64,000 bases of DNA from Marasmius tenuissimus (GCA_029532415.1 JAQOTA010000057.1:791882-855881); one strand, 5' to 3'. Positions 43,175 to 56,069 are shown, counted from the first letter of the stretch. The notes: generated from the letters alone by a model not told the origin. Numbers and translations: made by a program.

Positions 43175-44100
43175 TTACTGTACTGAGGTTGGTTCGAAGG
43201 TCGACATTGCAAAGTGCATTGTTCCGACGGTTGCTTCACCGGTACGAACACCGCCTTGCATACTCCTGTCCTCCTCTTCTCGCAGATCGAAGAGCATTCG
43301 GTTTCCGCATATAGAGAGGACCACCAGCGTTACTGGGGCCAATATCCCGGACAACGAGGGCTGTCAGGTATCAGAAAGCCAATTTCAGATGACTAAGCTC
43401 TCAACAAAAACATACTCACATCCGGATTGGCAAAGAGAACCGCATTCGCAATGTACAAAACGAATACACTTGCGAGTGATGAGTTAGCGGGTCGGAACTG
43501 TGGACTATAGCTTGAGTAGAATATACGCACATGATCAGATATAAGGTCATGTTACGAAGGAGAAGGAATACTAGGGACGGCGACAGAGTGCCGTTATTGA
43601 AATAAGCATGGCACTTCCTTAGCACAAGGAGCAAAGTGGTGCTCTCGTAGGCCAAGATGGGAATCCTGGCCGGACGTGTCAGAAAGTTATGACACAAGAA
43701 ACACTCACCAAAAAAGCCACAGGAAAGAGTACCATGTGACTACCACGCAACGTTGTACCCCCGGAACAGGATCAGCGGTCCCTAATATGTCGCGTGAATT
43801 ATCATCCAGCAGAGATGGCTAGGAGCATGTACCTCTAGTTCGGCTACCAACCACCCCAATAACCGCAGTAGAACATGCGATACACACGACGAGCAGAGCA
43901 CCCAATCGTCCCTTGATATTTTTGGAGTACCCATACAATGCGCAAACACAAAGCCACATGATGATGTCGCTGATCATCTGCTGTACGAGGCCTCCGAGAG
44001 CACCTGTCAACCCACAGAAGCTGCTGTGAGCTGGGGTTTTGGGACTCACTGGTACCGACAGGCCAGTACGCGAAGGCGAAAACGCCTAGTACTTTCAATG
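43175..44100 (-). CDS. DUF6533-like seven-helix membrane protein (partial or decayed N-terminus)
   Basis: Minus-strand exons fit the Agaricomycete DUF6533 membrane protein family, with several transmembrane helices and often called GPCR-like. One piece (about 44010-43830) has hydrophobic helices, IIMWLCVCALYGYSKN and LGALLVVCIACSTAVIGVV. A second (about 43695-43530) has RIPILAYESTTLLLVLRK then LVFLLLRNMTLYLI. The last (about 43366-43175) reads SGILAPVTLVVLSICGNRML then FDLREEEDRS, the usual ending, with stop TAA at 43175. The first two or three helices and a start codon are not clear upstream of 44100, so the gene may be truncated. Function in the family is unknown. Confidence 0.5.
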
Positions 44101-44329
44101 AGGGTCAGATCGCACACAATTAGCTCTGGTTCTTACAGCTGTCCCCAAGGTAGACAAAGAAGTCAGAACAATGTAATGCATCAGAAATATTGAGGGAGAC
44201 CGACTCACAACTGTGTGGTTGCAATACCCCCCAGAATCCTGCGGTCAGATACCGAATATCGCATATCTCAAGAGCACCTACATTATAATTCACATTGCTT
44301 CCTACGTGTGCTATCATGATGGTAGTTTC

Positions 44330-45746
44330 ATTAGATGTGAGACGTGCAATAGATGCCTCCGAGTGTTACAGTTACGAAAGGGGTATATCATTTCCTTCAT
44401 CTATGATATCTTATCTATGACTTTGATATGTTTATTTATCTAATCACAGTGCTATTTATCAGACCACAGTATTGGCAGTAGTTCGTAGTATGTACGCAGT
44501 CCAGATTGCAGTATTTACAACAGTTCGCAGTATGTACGCAGTTCCAGTTTTAGTATTTATACTTGTACAGTAGTAGGTCTTGCTCTTCAGCTTGACCTTA
44601 CAACTCAATCTCACATTCACGACACCAGAACCAAGACAGGTCGATAACTCAGTATTGAGCTTACGTTGTGAACATAACACCGAGGGCACCAACTGTGTTC
44701 ACCACTTGTGTGACTATGAGTTGCGTCAAATTGGTAGGGGCTTCTTGCGATCCCTGACGGGTGGCTCACCTTCGATATATCCGTGCCACAAGTTATGCTT
44801 CAACAAAGTTGTTGTCGGAACGGCTGCTTCCATACTTGTTGAGGATGGCGTGCAAGAAATCAAGAATCTGGGAGAGAGATTGAAGTTTGGGGGGGGGGGG
44901 GGCAAATTTATGCTAATCATTCTAGGTTTGGCTTTGACTTGGCTTTGGGCTTGGTTTTAACCAAGACCTCCCGAAATCTGATGATTCTTTGCGCTGCTCA
45001 TTGAGCCAGTGTTCAGATTGCAGTGTATCACCTACAGTAACTTGTGATTCTACCCTCCTTTTTCTTCTTCGGAACCTTGACTGTCATATCATGATGTAGG
45101 CAAACTGGTAGGTGCTGGCTAGCCTTGCGTCAGTTTGGTCTTCGGGAGGATTCTTACCCGTAACTTACTGGGAGGGTCTGGAGGGCCCTGGTCAGTTACT
45201 GGTAACTTATCGGTAACTTTGGCCAGCCTGGGACTCTGGGTACACCAGAAATTTTCTTTGCGCTTTGCGCATTCACCCAAGCTACAGCTTTCTCAGGCAT
45301 TCGTCAGCTACATATATAGGCACCAGCAAAACCATGGGAACCTGCTCAGTGGCTGGTAAGGGCTGTCAGCCAGGACGAGGTACTGTTAGGCAGCCAGTAC
45401 CTGGTCTGAAGTGTTGTTTTGCACAAGGGGGCTTCACGTAATGGCAGACTTACCGTAGCTTGTAATCATTGTAAGTATGGTACCACCTGATAGAGAGATT
45501 TCAGTATAACAGTGGCTGATCAGTGGCTGAAAAGACACACCAGAGTGACCGTGATGCTCAGACGCGGTCAGAATGACTGGTATGTCCAGAAGTCATCAGA
45601 ATGAACAACCTGTTAAGAAACCACCAGAATCACCGACAAATTCAGGTATGGTCAGAATGACTGCCATGACCAGGAGCCGTCAGGATTACTGGCATGGCCA
45701 GAAGCTACCAAGATGACCGATGTGGTCAGAAGGCTTGAGAACAACT
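44330..45746. other. Repeat-bearing region, no gene
   Basis: A short tandem repeat of roughly 43 bp (units with GTATGTACGCAGT) covers 44465-44555. A G12 run lies at about 44890-44901. Around 45570-45735 an irregular repeat of GGTCAGAATGAC/GGCCAGAAG-like units appears, spaced about 40-45 bp. No coding sequence is supported. Confidence 0.45.
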
Positions 45747-46276
45747 TGTTGAACATGTGGTTACCATGTGATACACTTTATTGACGTGTTGTTTACGCAT
45801 CTATCATTTATAGACTCTTTCACTATGACACTTGCACTCGTATGAAAGATCCTGTACTTACTCAGACAGACTCTGTAGTTATTCAGTACTCACACCTTAT
45901 CTCTATGGTTTATAACAAGGTTCAGCTTTGCACCCAATAGCATTCAAAGCTGACTGAGCTTTCTCTCTAGATTACTTAGATAGAAAGCTAGTATGACTAT
46001 GTCTACTTACTCACTCTGCTCTTTGAGCACTTATGCTTACTGATATGCAATATGTACCATATGCTATATTCTCACTTGCCTATGTTCTATGACTTGTAGA
46101 TAGACAAGGACTCTTGTACAAAAGCTGGAGACTTTGCGTCTCAAAGCTTTAGGACAATCTACTTGATTATCACCTCTAGCAAGCATCTGCAAGAACACAA
46201 GAATTCTCTTATAGTCAATATGTGAGGTTTTAGTTTCATCTCACTGTGCATTTAACTATGCTGGCTCAATACAACT
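45742..46276 (+). mobile_element. Solo LTR related to the copia element
   Basis: The LTR spans 45747-46271. It starts TGTTGAACATG, followed by ATGTGATACACT and GACGTGTTGTTTACGC, as in the minus strand of the intact copia LTR. It ends AACTATGCTGGCTCA plus three bases. Direct repeats CAACT flank it exactly (45742-45746 and 46272-46276). The middle is diverged, so it is an older copy of a sister family. No internal element sequence remains, implying LTR-LTR recombination. Confidence 0.85.
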
Positions 46277-47600
46277 GGCATGGTGAGGGGACCTCAGTAT
46301 AGCCATTCTTGTCAGCTGGTGCAATCCTAGTGACTATGACGAGGCAAAGTCAGTCTATGTAACGGGCCTCTTTTCTATGCTAAGGCAGGAAGTGAAAGGG
46401 GGAAGTTGAACACAGAAGAATATGGCCTTAGCCCAAACTCAGCAGATCCTCTGACTGGTTCAAATGTATGGACACATCCTACAACACAACACAGACACCT
46501 GAGATTGCCGATCAAAGGTGTTTTGCCAGGTTGAACCTGACCAGGAGCAATGCAGATATTTCAGGGGGTTTGTCCTTTGGGGTACACAGACAGTCACAAC
46601 CAATATAGGGCTTTAACCAAAGACCTAGAACAATGAAAGAGAGGTTAGAGACAAGACTTTGAATGTGAAACACACCAGATCAAAAGCTTGAAGCTGTAGA
46701 CTTGAGATTTTCAATAGACAGAAAATCCAGTACATGGTTTGTAGCTACCTAGCTTATATACCAGTGAGAATTGTGGTCATGATTCAAACTGGAGTCATAC
46801 TGTTTCATATGGCTCATAAATGACGTACGTAGTCCAAGAGAAATAGTGAAATACAAGGGAAATGATTGGAGGATCAAACATAGACAATGTGGTTTGGGAG
46901 TGCAGCATGGCCGGGATGAACGAAGATAGGACAAAGGCAGAACTACTACTCAAAGGGGCATGGAAAGAGTACTATGGTCAGGAATATGTAGATGCTGGAT
47001 AGTTGGGCCGAGCTGGGACAAGGTCTGGGGATGAAGGAAATGAAGAGGAAGTGCTTTGATTGACGAAATGGGCCATTAGATGCTGGGTATGGGTGGTAGT
47101 GCCTTGGGTGCTTGATGCTCTGGATGCGGATATCCTGGGTAGGGCTTATGCATGGGGTTATTATATGTTGTGAGGGGGTTGTAGCTTGTCAATAGAGTGT
47201 TCATTGAGTGAAAATGAACGAACCCTTACAGTCTACTACAAATGGTCAGTGCACAAAATACTAAGGAACATAATCATACATACCAAACATTACGGCCCAC
47301 AACAAGCAACAGCTAGGCTCTCAGATTCTTATGGTGATCAGGCTGGCTCTACAGTGTTGGTAGGTGATACACATCATGACATTGAGAGGACTGCAACATG
47401 CAATACAGTACAGGCAGCAAAGAGCACAGACAAGCAAATGACAACAAACATGATAGCAAGCAAAAGAAAGTTGAGACTGCAACTCCTAAACAACAACAAT
47501 GAGAGCAAGGGAAAAGAGAACAAGGGTGGGAGCATATGAAGATACAAGCAGGAAAGCGAGGAATGATGACAAGAGCAAGTAGAAAGGGAATGAAAGCAGC
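46277..47600. other. No gene recognised
   Basis: This 1.3-kb stretch has only short chance frames. No transposon domain is visible. Confidence 0.35.
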
Positions 47601-47972
47601 CTAATTACCATCACCACCATCATCACCACCACCATCAGCAGCAGCAGCAGCAGCAGCAGCCTCCTCTGCAGCAGCCTTCTTTGCAGCATCTATCCAATCA
47701 TGACCTGTGGAGCTTGTTGACGTTGGATTCTTTTGTGGGCTTTGAGGACCAGAGAGACTTCTCAATGCGGCCCTTTGGGTTACCAAAGTTCTCCCTATAT
47801 CATTGTCAGTGTGTGGTTGAATGTGCAAAAGAAGACCAATCACATACTGGTTCCAGAAGGCCAAGATCTCCTTCCTCTGCTTCAGATCCAGGTGCTTGTA
47901 CATATAAAGGGCGTTGTAGTAGGAGTGAATAAACAAGAACTCCTTGTCATCACTACCCCATAGGGTCTCCAA
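47601..47972 (-). pseudogene. Open frame with polyalanine tail from CAG repeat
   Basis: A minus-strand frame of about 120 codons has a plausible globular part (YYNALYMYKHLDLKQRKEIL) and then a polyalanine/Gly-Asp tail encoded by the trinucleotide repeat at 47608-47670. There is no ATG before residue 44 (MYKHLD), so it is probably a fragment of a longer decayed gene. Family not recognised. Confidence 0.3.
47608..47670. repeat. CAC/CAG trinucleotide microsatellite
   Basis: A run of CACCAT-type repeats passes into about eight CAG units on the plus strand. Confidence 0.85.
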
Positions 47973-48222
47973 AGTTCAGTTCAGTCTGGTTCAGGGTACC
48001 CTTTTCCTGGACCCCGAATCAGGATCTAGATACCCAGCCCCAAACCAGACAGAACTAGAACTGGACCTCTGCAAACATGGTAAGTAGGTTCAGTCCAGGT
48101 TCAATAGCAGTTCGGACCAGGTTCTATAGAAAAATATGAAAAAATGGCTTCAAATTCCTTCTATGAGTCTATGTCTCTGTTGTAGTTGTAAGAACCCTTG
48201 GGAGGCACCACTCCTTGGGCTC

Positions 48223-48560
48223 TCACTCTGCTGCCTCAACAGACGCCTTCAGCAACCCTGACCGGTAAGCATCCTTCAAGATCTGCAGAGCCTTGAGTGT
48301 TGCTGGGCTGAGCTGGTTTTGAATCTTTGAATCTGTTAAACTGCACTGAGAGAAAAGGAGCTCAGCAGGAACAGAAGAACCTTGTATTCTTGTATTGGAA
48401 GAAAATCCTTTGCCATCGCGGCAAGAATTGGATAGAGACTTTGAATCTTCTGTACTGAATGTGAGCATGGATATACATTAAAACATTGATCAAGCACATA
48501 CACCCCACCAACCAACAATATTGTAGATCTGCCCACATTGCAATAAACATTTCATTCAAT
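48223..48560 (-). pseudogene. hAT transposase C-terminal (dimerisation) relic
   Basis: On the minus strand YPILAAMAKDFLPIQ is followed after a short interruption by SSVPAELLFSQCSLTDSK, then LSPATLKALQILKDAYRSGL. This is the hAT C-terminal dimerisation region (V-P-A-E-x-L-F-S). The catalytic part is not seen upstream. It is a different hAT relic from that at 20545. Confidence 0.65.
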
Positions 48561-48849
48561 TGGGCTCTCACACATGGTGCTACCCTGCCCTTTGAGCAAC
48601 TAGACAGGCTGGACATGCGCTAAACCTTCCTTGACTGGACCAAAACAAAACTGGAAACAAGCATGATATACCCAAAATTGAGATTGATGTTCCTCTGATC
48701 AACCAGGTTGAACCTGCTGTTGTTACAGATGCTGAAAAGAATGACAAAGTTCCAGGCACACAAGTACATTTTTTTTAATGATTGTTGACTGAAGGCTTTG
48801 TTCTAAACTTCTATTCAGCAGTTTCAGCAGTCTCAATTAGCCAGACTAT

Positions 48850-49644
48850 CACGTAACAGGAGGATGAACCTCTGCAACCACAAAGACCTCCCTCTCAACC
48901 TCCATTGCACTCTCCTTCACGTTCTCCTCAGCCTCCCTCTCAGTCTTGTTTGCCTTCTCCTTTGCAACCTCCATCTCCACCCCTGTGTTTGCCTCAGAAC
49001 CCAACAATGCAGGACTTTTCAGGGTGCACTGGTATTACCAGCCTCTCAACAATGTCAGTTTGTTCACAGTCCCCAAAAACACTCCTCAGGCACCAAACTG
49101 AGTCTTTGGGATGGTGAACACAGATAACAAAGACAATGGTCCTCCATCTGGACCCAGCAGTAATGACAATGAGCTTTTGCCTTGGCATCCACATTCCAAC
49201 GTCACGATAGCACACCTTATGAGGTAGCACTATTGCCAAGGACACTCAAAGTCCAAGGGTTCCCTTAACCAACTTGTCAAGAATGTAATCTTGCAGCCTG
49301 ATTTTGAGGTCGATCACCTGGTGGGCTTCAGTGCACAATGTGAGACAGACCATGTTTACAATCACAAGCACTCGAAATCACCCCAACTTACCTTTGCAAA
49401 CCATGATGGCTGGATCAAGAGCAAAGTAAAGGTGGTCTTGCTTTGCGCAAAAACTGTGTGGAAGAAAACAATACACCCTCTCTGTGTTAAGGACATGTGG
49501 TATCAGAAACTGTTCAATGTCATCCAGACAGAGATGGCTGAACCATATACAGCACAATTCCACCTGAAGCCATACAAGCTCTTCTGGAAACATCCTAAAG
49601 ACCCTGAAAAGCCCATTCAATGTTATCATTCTGATGCATCCTGA
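48850..49644 (+). pseudogene. Plavaka-like (CACTA-type) transposase fragment
   Basis: The first part is Pro/Gln-rich, and a frame from 49291 reads QLTFANHDGWIKSKVKVVLL, then VKDMWYQKLFNVIQTEM and FHLKPYKLFWKHP. The W-x-x-x-L-x-x-V-I ... F-x-L-x-P-x-K pattern is that of Plavaka transposases common in Agaricomycetes. The upstream section is in broken frames and the catalytic part is missing. Confidence 0.45.
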
Positions 49645-51403
49645 CCAGACGTAGTTGTTCTTACACTTTCTGACCAGTGGCTGGTAAGGTTCAACCAATC
49701 TTCCATGATTTGGGCAGCAGCTGGTCACTATCTGGTCAGGCTTCTCAATGCTGACAACACCTGTTGTTCTACTTTCAGACTAAGGGTACGTGACAATACA
49801 ATGACCATTAGATTTCATTCTGATTCTACATGTACAACTCGTGGTCATATATGGTAAGGCTTACCTTGAATGAAAATCCCTGTAAGGTGCTGACAAAGTT
49901 GGCATTGTTTTGCTGGTGGGCTTGGCACAAGGCTGAGTTTATTGAAAAACTATATGTCTACATCAAACTAATACCAAAATTTTGATTCATGTCACCCAAA
50001 TCTGTCTCATTCAACATCTTCCAGACTTTCCCAGCTGCCTTCGGGGCTGCACCACTGGCTACCTTACTCTTGATAAGTGAGTAAACCCTGAAGATATGGA
50101 CTGTCAAGGTTCACCACATTTTTCACCACCTTGAGCAACCGGTGCCAGCTCCCAGGTGACTCCAAGTCTGCTTACTCATTTTTGTCCACCCACTTGTCAA
50201 TCTATTGATTATCCTCTTCTTCCTCAAGAGGTTTGGTGTCTTTGCTCACCACAGTTGAGGGTGATTCCTTTTCCACTTTGATGACTTGGTGACACTTGAG
50301 AATTGGCTGGGGGTTTGATTTGCAGGTCTGAGACAGGGAAAGACATGAGTGAACAAGTTTTTATGTGCCAGAAAGAATCAAACAAACCACAATGTCATTA
50401 GCCTTGTAATACTAACAGACTGTTGTCATGTGTGACATTGTAGCAATACTCATCTTGTTCTGTACAGGGGTGATTGACATAAAGTTGGAGACAGTTTGTT
50501 CTTCTGCCATAGAATTTGGTTGTAGAGCATAGATCTTGAGGGCAATAGCCTGTTGCAATGAGCTTATTAGGATCCAACACAACATTGAATGCATGACTGA
50601 GAGACTTAGTGGTAGAATCTTATTTGGCTCAGCTACTTGGACCCAGCCCCACCAATATCAAAGATATCATCATAGGAGAACCGGCAACAGGTATAAGCAA
50701 CAAACTCATGCTTTAGGTGGGCAGAGAACTGAGCCCCACATTCTCTATACTGAGTAAACTGTGGATTATCACCATTCTTGACCTCCGGGAGGGCAACATG
50801 GTCATGAAGATAGGTCAAAACCCTGAAAAAGATGCTGACTGAGCAAGTTCCACAATAATCCTCCTTAGAGTTATCATGGTCCTTGCAAAAAATCCCAGAC
50901 ATGCAATCCATGTACCCTGGTAGGGTCAACTGTCAATGATCCAATGTAGATCATGTAACCAACAAGCACTCACCAGGGTTAAGATACACTGGTGCAAGGA
51001 ACACTGGGCTCCCAAGAGCAGGTTTGAGTCCAAAAAGCTGGTTATATCAGTAGGTGACCTTATCCATAATCTCCATTTTGACATCTGCCACCATCTCTGA
51101 GGTTCTCTTGTTTTCCAAAGCTTTGGAAATTGTATGGATGAAAGCATGCCAGCAGATGAAAATGTCAGCACAGGTGGCTTGTGTGGCTTTAAGGCAGCAG
51201 AGCACAATAACAATGGGATGGCCAACCAAAACAAACTGGCAGTGTTATACATCATACTGGGCAGTCACTAGTCACTAGTGTTGAGCCGCTCATGTAACCA
51301 GGGAAATCCTGCAGAAGAGATATCAGAAATGTGGATAACTAGGTATCAGTATTGATTATGCATGTACTGTACAATCTATAGCTCCATTTCTGACTATAGC
51401 TTA
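49645..51403. other. Decayed sequence, no gene recognised
   Basis: Minus-strand frames at 50633-50929 and 50926-51255 have protein-like stretches but no family I know. They may be further pieces of the transposon graveyard. Confidence 0.3.
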
Positions 51404-51956
51404 GATAGTGTTACGATTCACCTCTATCCTCACCAACAAGCGCCCATACAGATGCCTCTCCCTACCCAACTCACCTCTCCCTTACCACCTTTCCCACTCA
51501 TTCAAAACATCTCTATAGACGACTCCGCGGAGTAAGTGGAGCTATGCATCCAGACCACAGCTCCAGACCATGCCCAGCAGACATCTCCACATGCCACCCC
51601 GAGTCATAATATATGAACAGCCGCAACAACTCACACAACATTCGCAGCCACTCCCACGACAACTCAGTCCAACTACAAGCAACTCACACACCTGTGACTC
51701 AGCACGACTCAGAGCGACTCCGGACCTAGACAGATTCCAGTATATAAGCCCAATGTACATACAACCTTTCCTTAGCTTAACAACTTGGTTAATACACCAG
51801 TGAAAGCCCACCTTGACCCCGACCTTCGACACTTGACCTTCAACACTTGACCTTTGACCCTCGACGCTTGACTCTTGATTCTCGACCTTCGAACCTCGCC
51901 CTTGCTTAAAGGAGTGACTTGAGAGGACACTAGCCGTGCCCTACTGTATCAGATAG
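51404..51956 (+). mobile_element. Solo LTR with 5-bp target duplication
   Basis: The LTR spans 51409-51951, starts TGTTACGATTCA and ends CTACTGTATCA. GATAG flanks it directly on both sides (51404-51408 and 51952-51956). A TATA-like GTATATAAGCCC lies near 51740, and a short minisatellite of CTTGACCTTCGAC-like units near 51820-51900 in the presumed U5. It is unrelated to the copia LTR. Confidence 0.75.
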
Positions 51957-52949
51957 CTGCATTGCATTGTTGAACAGAGATAGCTGCATGTACAACCCCA
52001 CCAAAACACATCTTCTTTTAGGGACCTTGTAGGACAAAAGCACATCTTGGCTTTGCTGAGATGGCTTTCATCACATTAGAATGTCAGGATCTGCTGGTCA
52101 CATCCCAAAGACCTGGGAACCTGCATGTGATCACCTGTATGATTTGCGTGTGACTGCCTCAGCTTTGACCTTGACGATAACCATGACTACTCACCACAAC
52201 ATCTGTGTTGCTGCGAGAGGAACATCAGCTGCCACCACCTTATCAAGGACAATTCCACACATCCTTCTGCGCTTTTTTGAGGATGTTGAACAGTAGAGAG
52301 AAGAAAGACTGAGGAGGATATTGATCTGGTGAGTTCCTTCCCCACTGTTGTATCATGTATCCCTATTTCTCACCTCTAATTTTCTTGACCAGTGAGCAGC
52401 CATGCCCCTTTGAGATTATTAATCCGTACTTGCCACCATTAAAAGTTCATAGGCTTGTTCATCTTTGTTTGCCAACAGTAGTTGAGTTTTTTGCTCTCAC
52501 CACCACTAGCTAGTATTCAACAATAGCTTAGCACTTGCTGGGCACCGACTTGATTTTTGGAAGGTAAATTTCTTGAGTTATCAATGCTTACATGGCTTCT
52601 TATCTTAATATCAGACTTCTGAGGATATGCACATTCAAAGCTATACTTGGATGACATAAAGCAGAGCTTGTGGTTCTGAGAGGCATGCAGATCTTGTGCC
52701 ACAAGACTTTGGTTGTGCCTGGATGAGCTGAGTCAGCAATGGTGCATCTCTGTGTGCTGCACCATTGCTGAGTAAGGGACCGGGAGCTGCAAGCACAAGA
52801 GCTTTTGCTACATGTAGTTGTCCACTGCATGTAGTCTGAAGTAACAACCAATCAAACAATCAATTGTTCCTTCACATATGAACAGAGCCCAATGCTCAAT
52901 GTTGATTTTCTTTTCACCCCTTAATCTGTACCTCTGGCCAGTGAGTTGC
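51957..52949. other. No gene recognised
   Basis: About 1 kb with only broken short frames. Confidence 0.3.
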
Positions 52950-54505
52950 AATGCTGTCTGAGACAAGCTCTCCATTGTATGGAAAGAGACTATTCCATAT
53001 GTTCAAACACTTTCAACATGCAAGCCCACCCAAGCTCCCAACAGATGATCACCCCATCTCTGCACCGACAATGCCACCTGACAAGCTCTTCGGAGCTGAG
53101 CTTCTTCTCAGTGCTGCCACCCCCCACCATCATCCCCTGCTTCCTGTGTTTTACAAGGTCAATGGCCCTCATCCTCTCAGGCCCGACAAGTTGAAAGATC
53201 TTGGAAATGACTATGTGTTTCCATTCCACTTGTGTCATGAGGTCTACAGTCAATCCGTTATCAACACTTGCAAGAGTAGGACTATAGGGGTGCCCAAGGG
53301 GCCTGATGAAGATATGGATGCACATGGTGAGTCACAGGTCAGGATTATATGTTTGCAGTGTTGGGTTGCTTATCTTGCTCTAGGTTTATATGAGTTAGGT
53401 GTGGGCAACATAGTTTGGGTGCATGACCTTGATGCTCCCGATGTCAGTCCAGAAACCAATGAACCTCAAGTATATGTTTGCCATCCATAAGTGTTCTCAT
53501 TATCAAATGTCTGTCTGGACGGGTTGCTTTATGATTTACTAGGAACAAGTTTGGCAATGAGTGGGCAAATATTCAAGCGGCCATGAACTCCCTTTGAGAT
53601 ACATTGTTAGGGCCATGGGAATGCTATACCAGGACGCACATTCAATTTGTAGACTCAAACAGGGTGAAGCCCGTGAAGCAAGGTGCAAGGTGCTATGCAC
53701 TTGGTTTCAGCCACCAAAAGGCAAACAACACCACTACACCTAATGTGGGGATGAAGCAAAATCGGGACAAGCCCAATTCTGAGGTAGATGTACATCATCT
53801 AAAAGTTTGGGAACGACTCCTCAATGTGAGTTGTAGTCAAATTCAACACTTGTTGCTGTTGTTGAACGTGCTTATTATGCATGTAGGACATTGTTCCATT
53901 CTCTGTTCAGAGGTTCAAGTCCCGCTTTCCCTTGGTCTACGAAATGATGGACAATGCTGCTTCACTCTTCAATACTCCTCAAGTCTCCCACAACTCCAAT
54001 TTTGGACAAACAGATGGCTGAATGATGCTGTTCCAGAGCTCTATAAATATGGTACATATGTGTTCACAAACATAGTGGTTTCTGATGGTGTATGGCCTTT
54101 GTAGGTGGAACAATGAAGGGAATGGCCACTTTCTCAGAGGAAGACAGATGGAAGCAACTCAGTTATGGTCCATCCCAGTTAACCAGTAATAGCGATCTTC
54201 CTCCTGGCTATGAAGGTGGACATTTCAATTTCATTGAAATGGGATGTTATGTCAAGTTAAATGGGCTTGTATTTGTTGGATTCTCTGGCCAACGATTCCT
54301 TGGCAGCACACCACCCCTTGCTCAACCGTCTGTTGAACAGGAAGGTGATATTCCCACATGGGCTTATCGCTGGGTTCACATCCTGTACCCTCAGGCCCCA
54401 GTACTGGAGGGCACCGCCACTTTCAATATTGCTGTGGCCATGGGTGATAATAAGCCACCTGTTGTTCAGCTCACATCTGACATGAAGGACCTAACTGAAA
54501 CTTGA
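52950..54505 (+). pseudogene. Decayed multi-exon gene of unknown family
   Basis: Several plus-strand pieces in changing frames look protein-coding: KLKDLGNDYVFPFHLCHEVY near 53190, DIVPFSVQRFKSRFPLVYEM near 53890, and GGHFNFIEMGCYVKLNGLVF, then GQRFLGSTPPLAQP and WAYRWVHILYPQAP near 54210-54400. Stops separate them (for example at 53596). The last section is 137 codons open. G-x-R-x-x-GSTPP next to W-A-Y-R faintly recalls fungal Fe(II)/2-oxoglutarate oxygenase-like proteins carried by transposons, but I cannot support that call. Confidence 0.35.
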
Positions 54506-54689
54506 TATCCTCTCAAGATGAGTAAGTGACTTCTGCGTACCTCACCCTCAGCCAGCATAGTCTAACAAACATATTAGCCACAGTTCTACATTTCTCATCA
54601 AGTCTGGTGTGTCTGTCAATCTCAAGTATGTATTTTCAATTTAAACTTGGTAGTCTTTATTAGCCGCTTCTAAATGTAGTAGTTCAAAT

Positions 54690-55400
54690 ATTGTGTCCCA
54701 TATGAAATTTGCTCAATTTATTGGTGATCACTTTGCCACATGTGCAAATTGTAAGGGAAAGAATGCAACTGGTAGCTTGCAAGAGCAGATTGTCAATTTG
54801 GGTGCTTCATCGCATTTTACCTATGATCTTGAAGATTTTGCCGAGTATGAAATCATTAACAATGGACCGCAGCTAAACACTGTGTTGAGGAACAACCCTA
54901 TTCAAATTAAGGGAAAAGGGACTCTGTCAAGCCTTACCTTGACTGGATTCACAGTGGGATTGCTATCATGCACGAGAATGAGGAGCACTTCAAGTCCAAC
55001 TTCTTCTGATATCTAAGCAGTGCTGGGCACGTCAATAATTGTGCATTGAATAGGCAAATCTCTGAAGATGAGGTGAAGGAGAAGGAAGCCAATATGGGCC
55101 TCAGAGTGAGGCTCTTTCTCCAATACGTGACTGGAAAAGAGCATCTTCCATGGCAATCCAAGAGAATTCAGGTATGTGCACAGGTTGTTGATGTGCTTCA
55201 GGTTCTGTGTTTAATGTGATTCCTCCAGATGGCTTTCCAAGTGGTTACAACAACAGAGAGTCAAAAGAACTCACGGTTCATCCTATGTATATGTTTGAGT
55301 CTGACGCAATGTTGACAGATTACCCCTGGGTGCTAGACAAAAACACTGCCTCCTATTGAGGTTCATACCTGCTATAGCCAGGTCATAATCCCTCTGCACA
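54690..55400 (+). pseudogene. Copia gag-pol relic (protease region)
   Basis: A frame reads CANCKGKNATG (knuckle-like) and then LGASSHFTYDLEDF, corresponding to the copia protease D-S-G-A-S-x-H with the catalytic Asp lost. NPIQIKGKGTL follows. Pieces downstream are frame-shifted. It belongs to a copia family different from the intact one at 33282-42468. Confidence 0.6.
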
Positions 55401-56069
55401 AATACTTATTAGAGTTGCTTGTTGGACTGGAAGAGGATGCGACATGGTCTACCTGCATTCCACATTTGTTGATAATTCATTCAATGCTGTATAGTGTTTG
55501 CTACACAGATTTGAATGACATTCTGAGTATTGTAACCCACAAAATAGAATATAAACAACATAGAATAAGCCATGTAAATAATGTAGAATATCTACAACAA
55601 ATTAGACAATTGCTGCACTCAGACTTTCATGTCCTTCAACTTTGTTCCAAGTGACTCTGGCCAACTTGAAGGGGGAACAGCAACCCACAGCTTGAAGGAA
55701 ACTAAGTAATGTTTCCAGTACATGTGGTATAGTTCCCCAACACGCGAGGTGTACCTGCCCTCTAACAAGCGTTGAAGATGATCCAGAATCAAGGAGGTGT
55801 TTGCAAGCTCCATCTTCTTGTTGAGGAATGTCCCTTGGTTAATCCCAACCTAAGCATAAACATCCTGCAGGCATACATTGACATGATTATCACAAAGAAC
55901 AGAATTCTGCACTTTGCGAGTATCTAGAGCCAAACCCAAAGTGGAGCAAACCAACCTGATAATGAGAAATTGGCGGTAGCTTCAATACACAGGTGCTGTG
56001 TTTGGCCCTAGCAAACACAACACTGAGATTTCTGTGTTCTCATCCTGGAATCATTCAGATAGGTACCGT
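55401..56069. other. No gene recognised
   Basis: A/T-rich, with short broken frames, up to the proposed Ty3/gypsy LTR start. The five bases before that start are ACCGT. Confidence 0.35.

Noticed and set aside
48000..48130. GGTTCAG-rich stretch as terminal inverted repeats of the hAT relic
   Set aside because: The units are direct and irregular, and no matching inverted copy was found on the other side of 48560.
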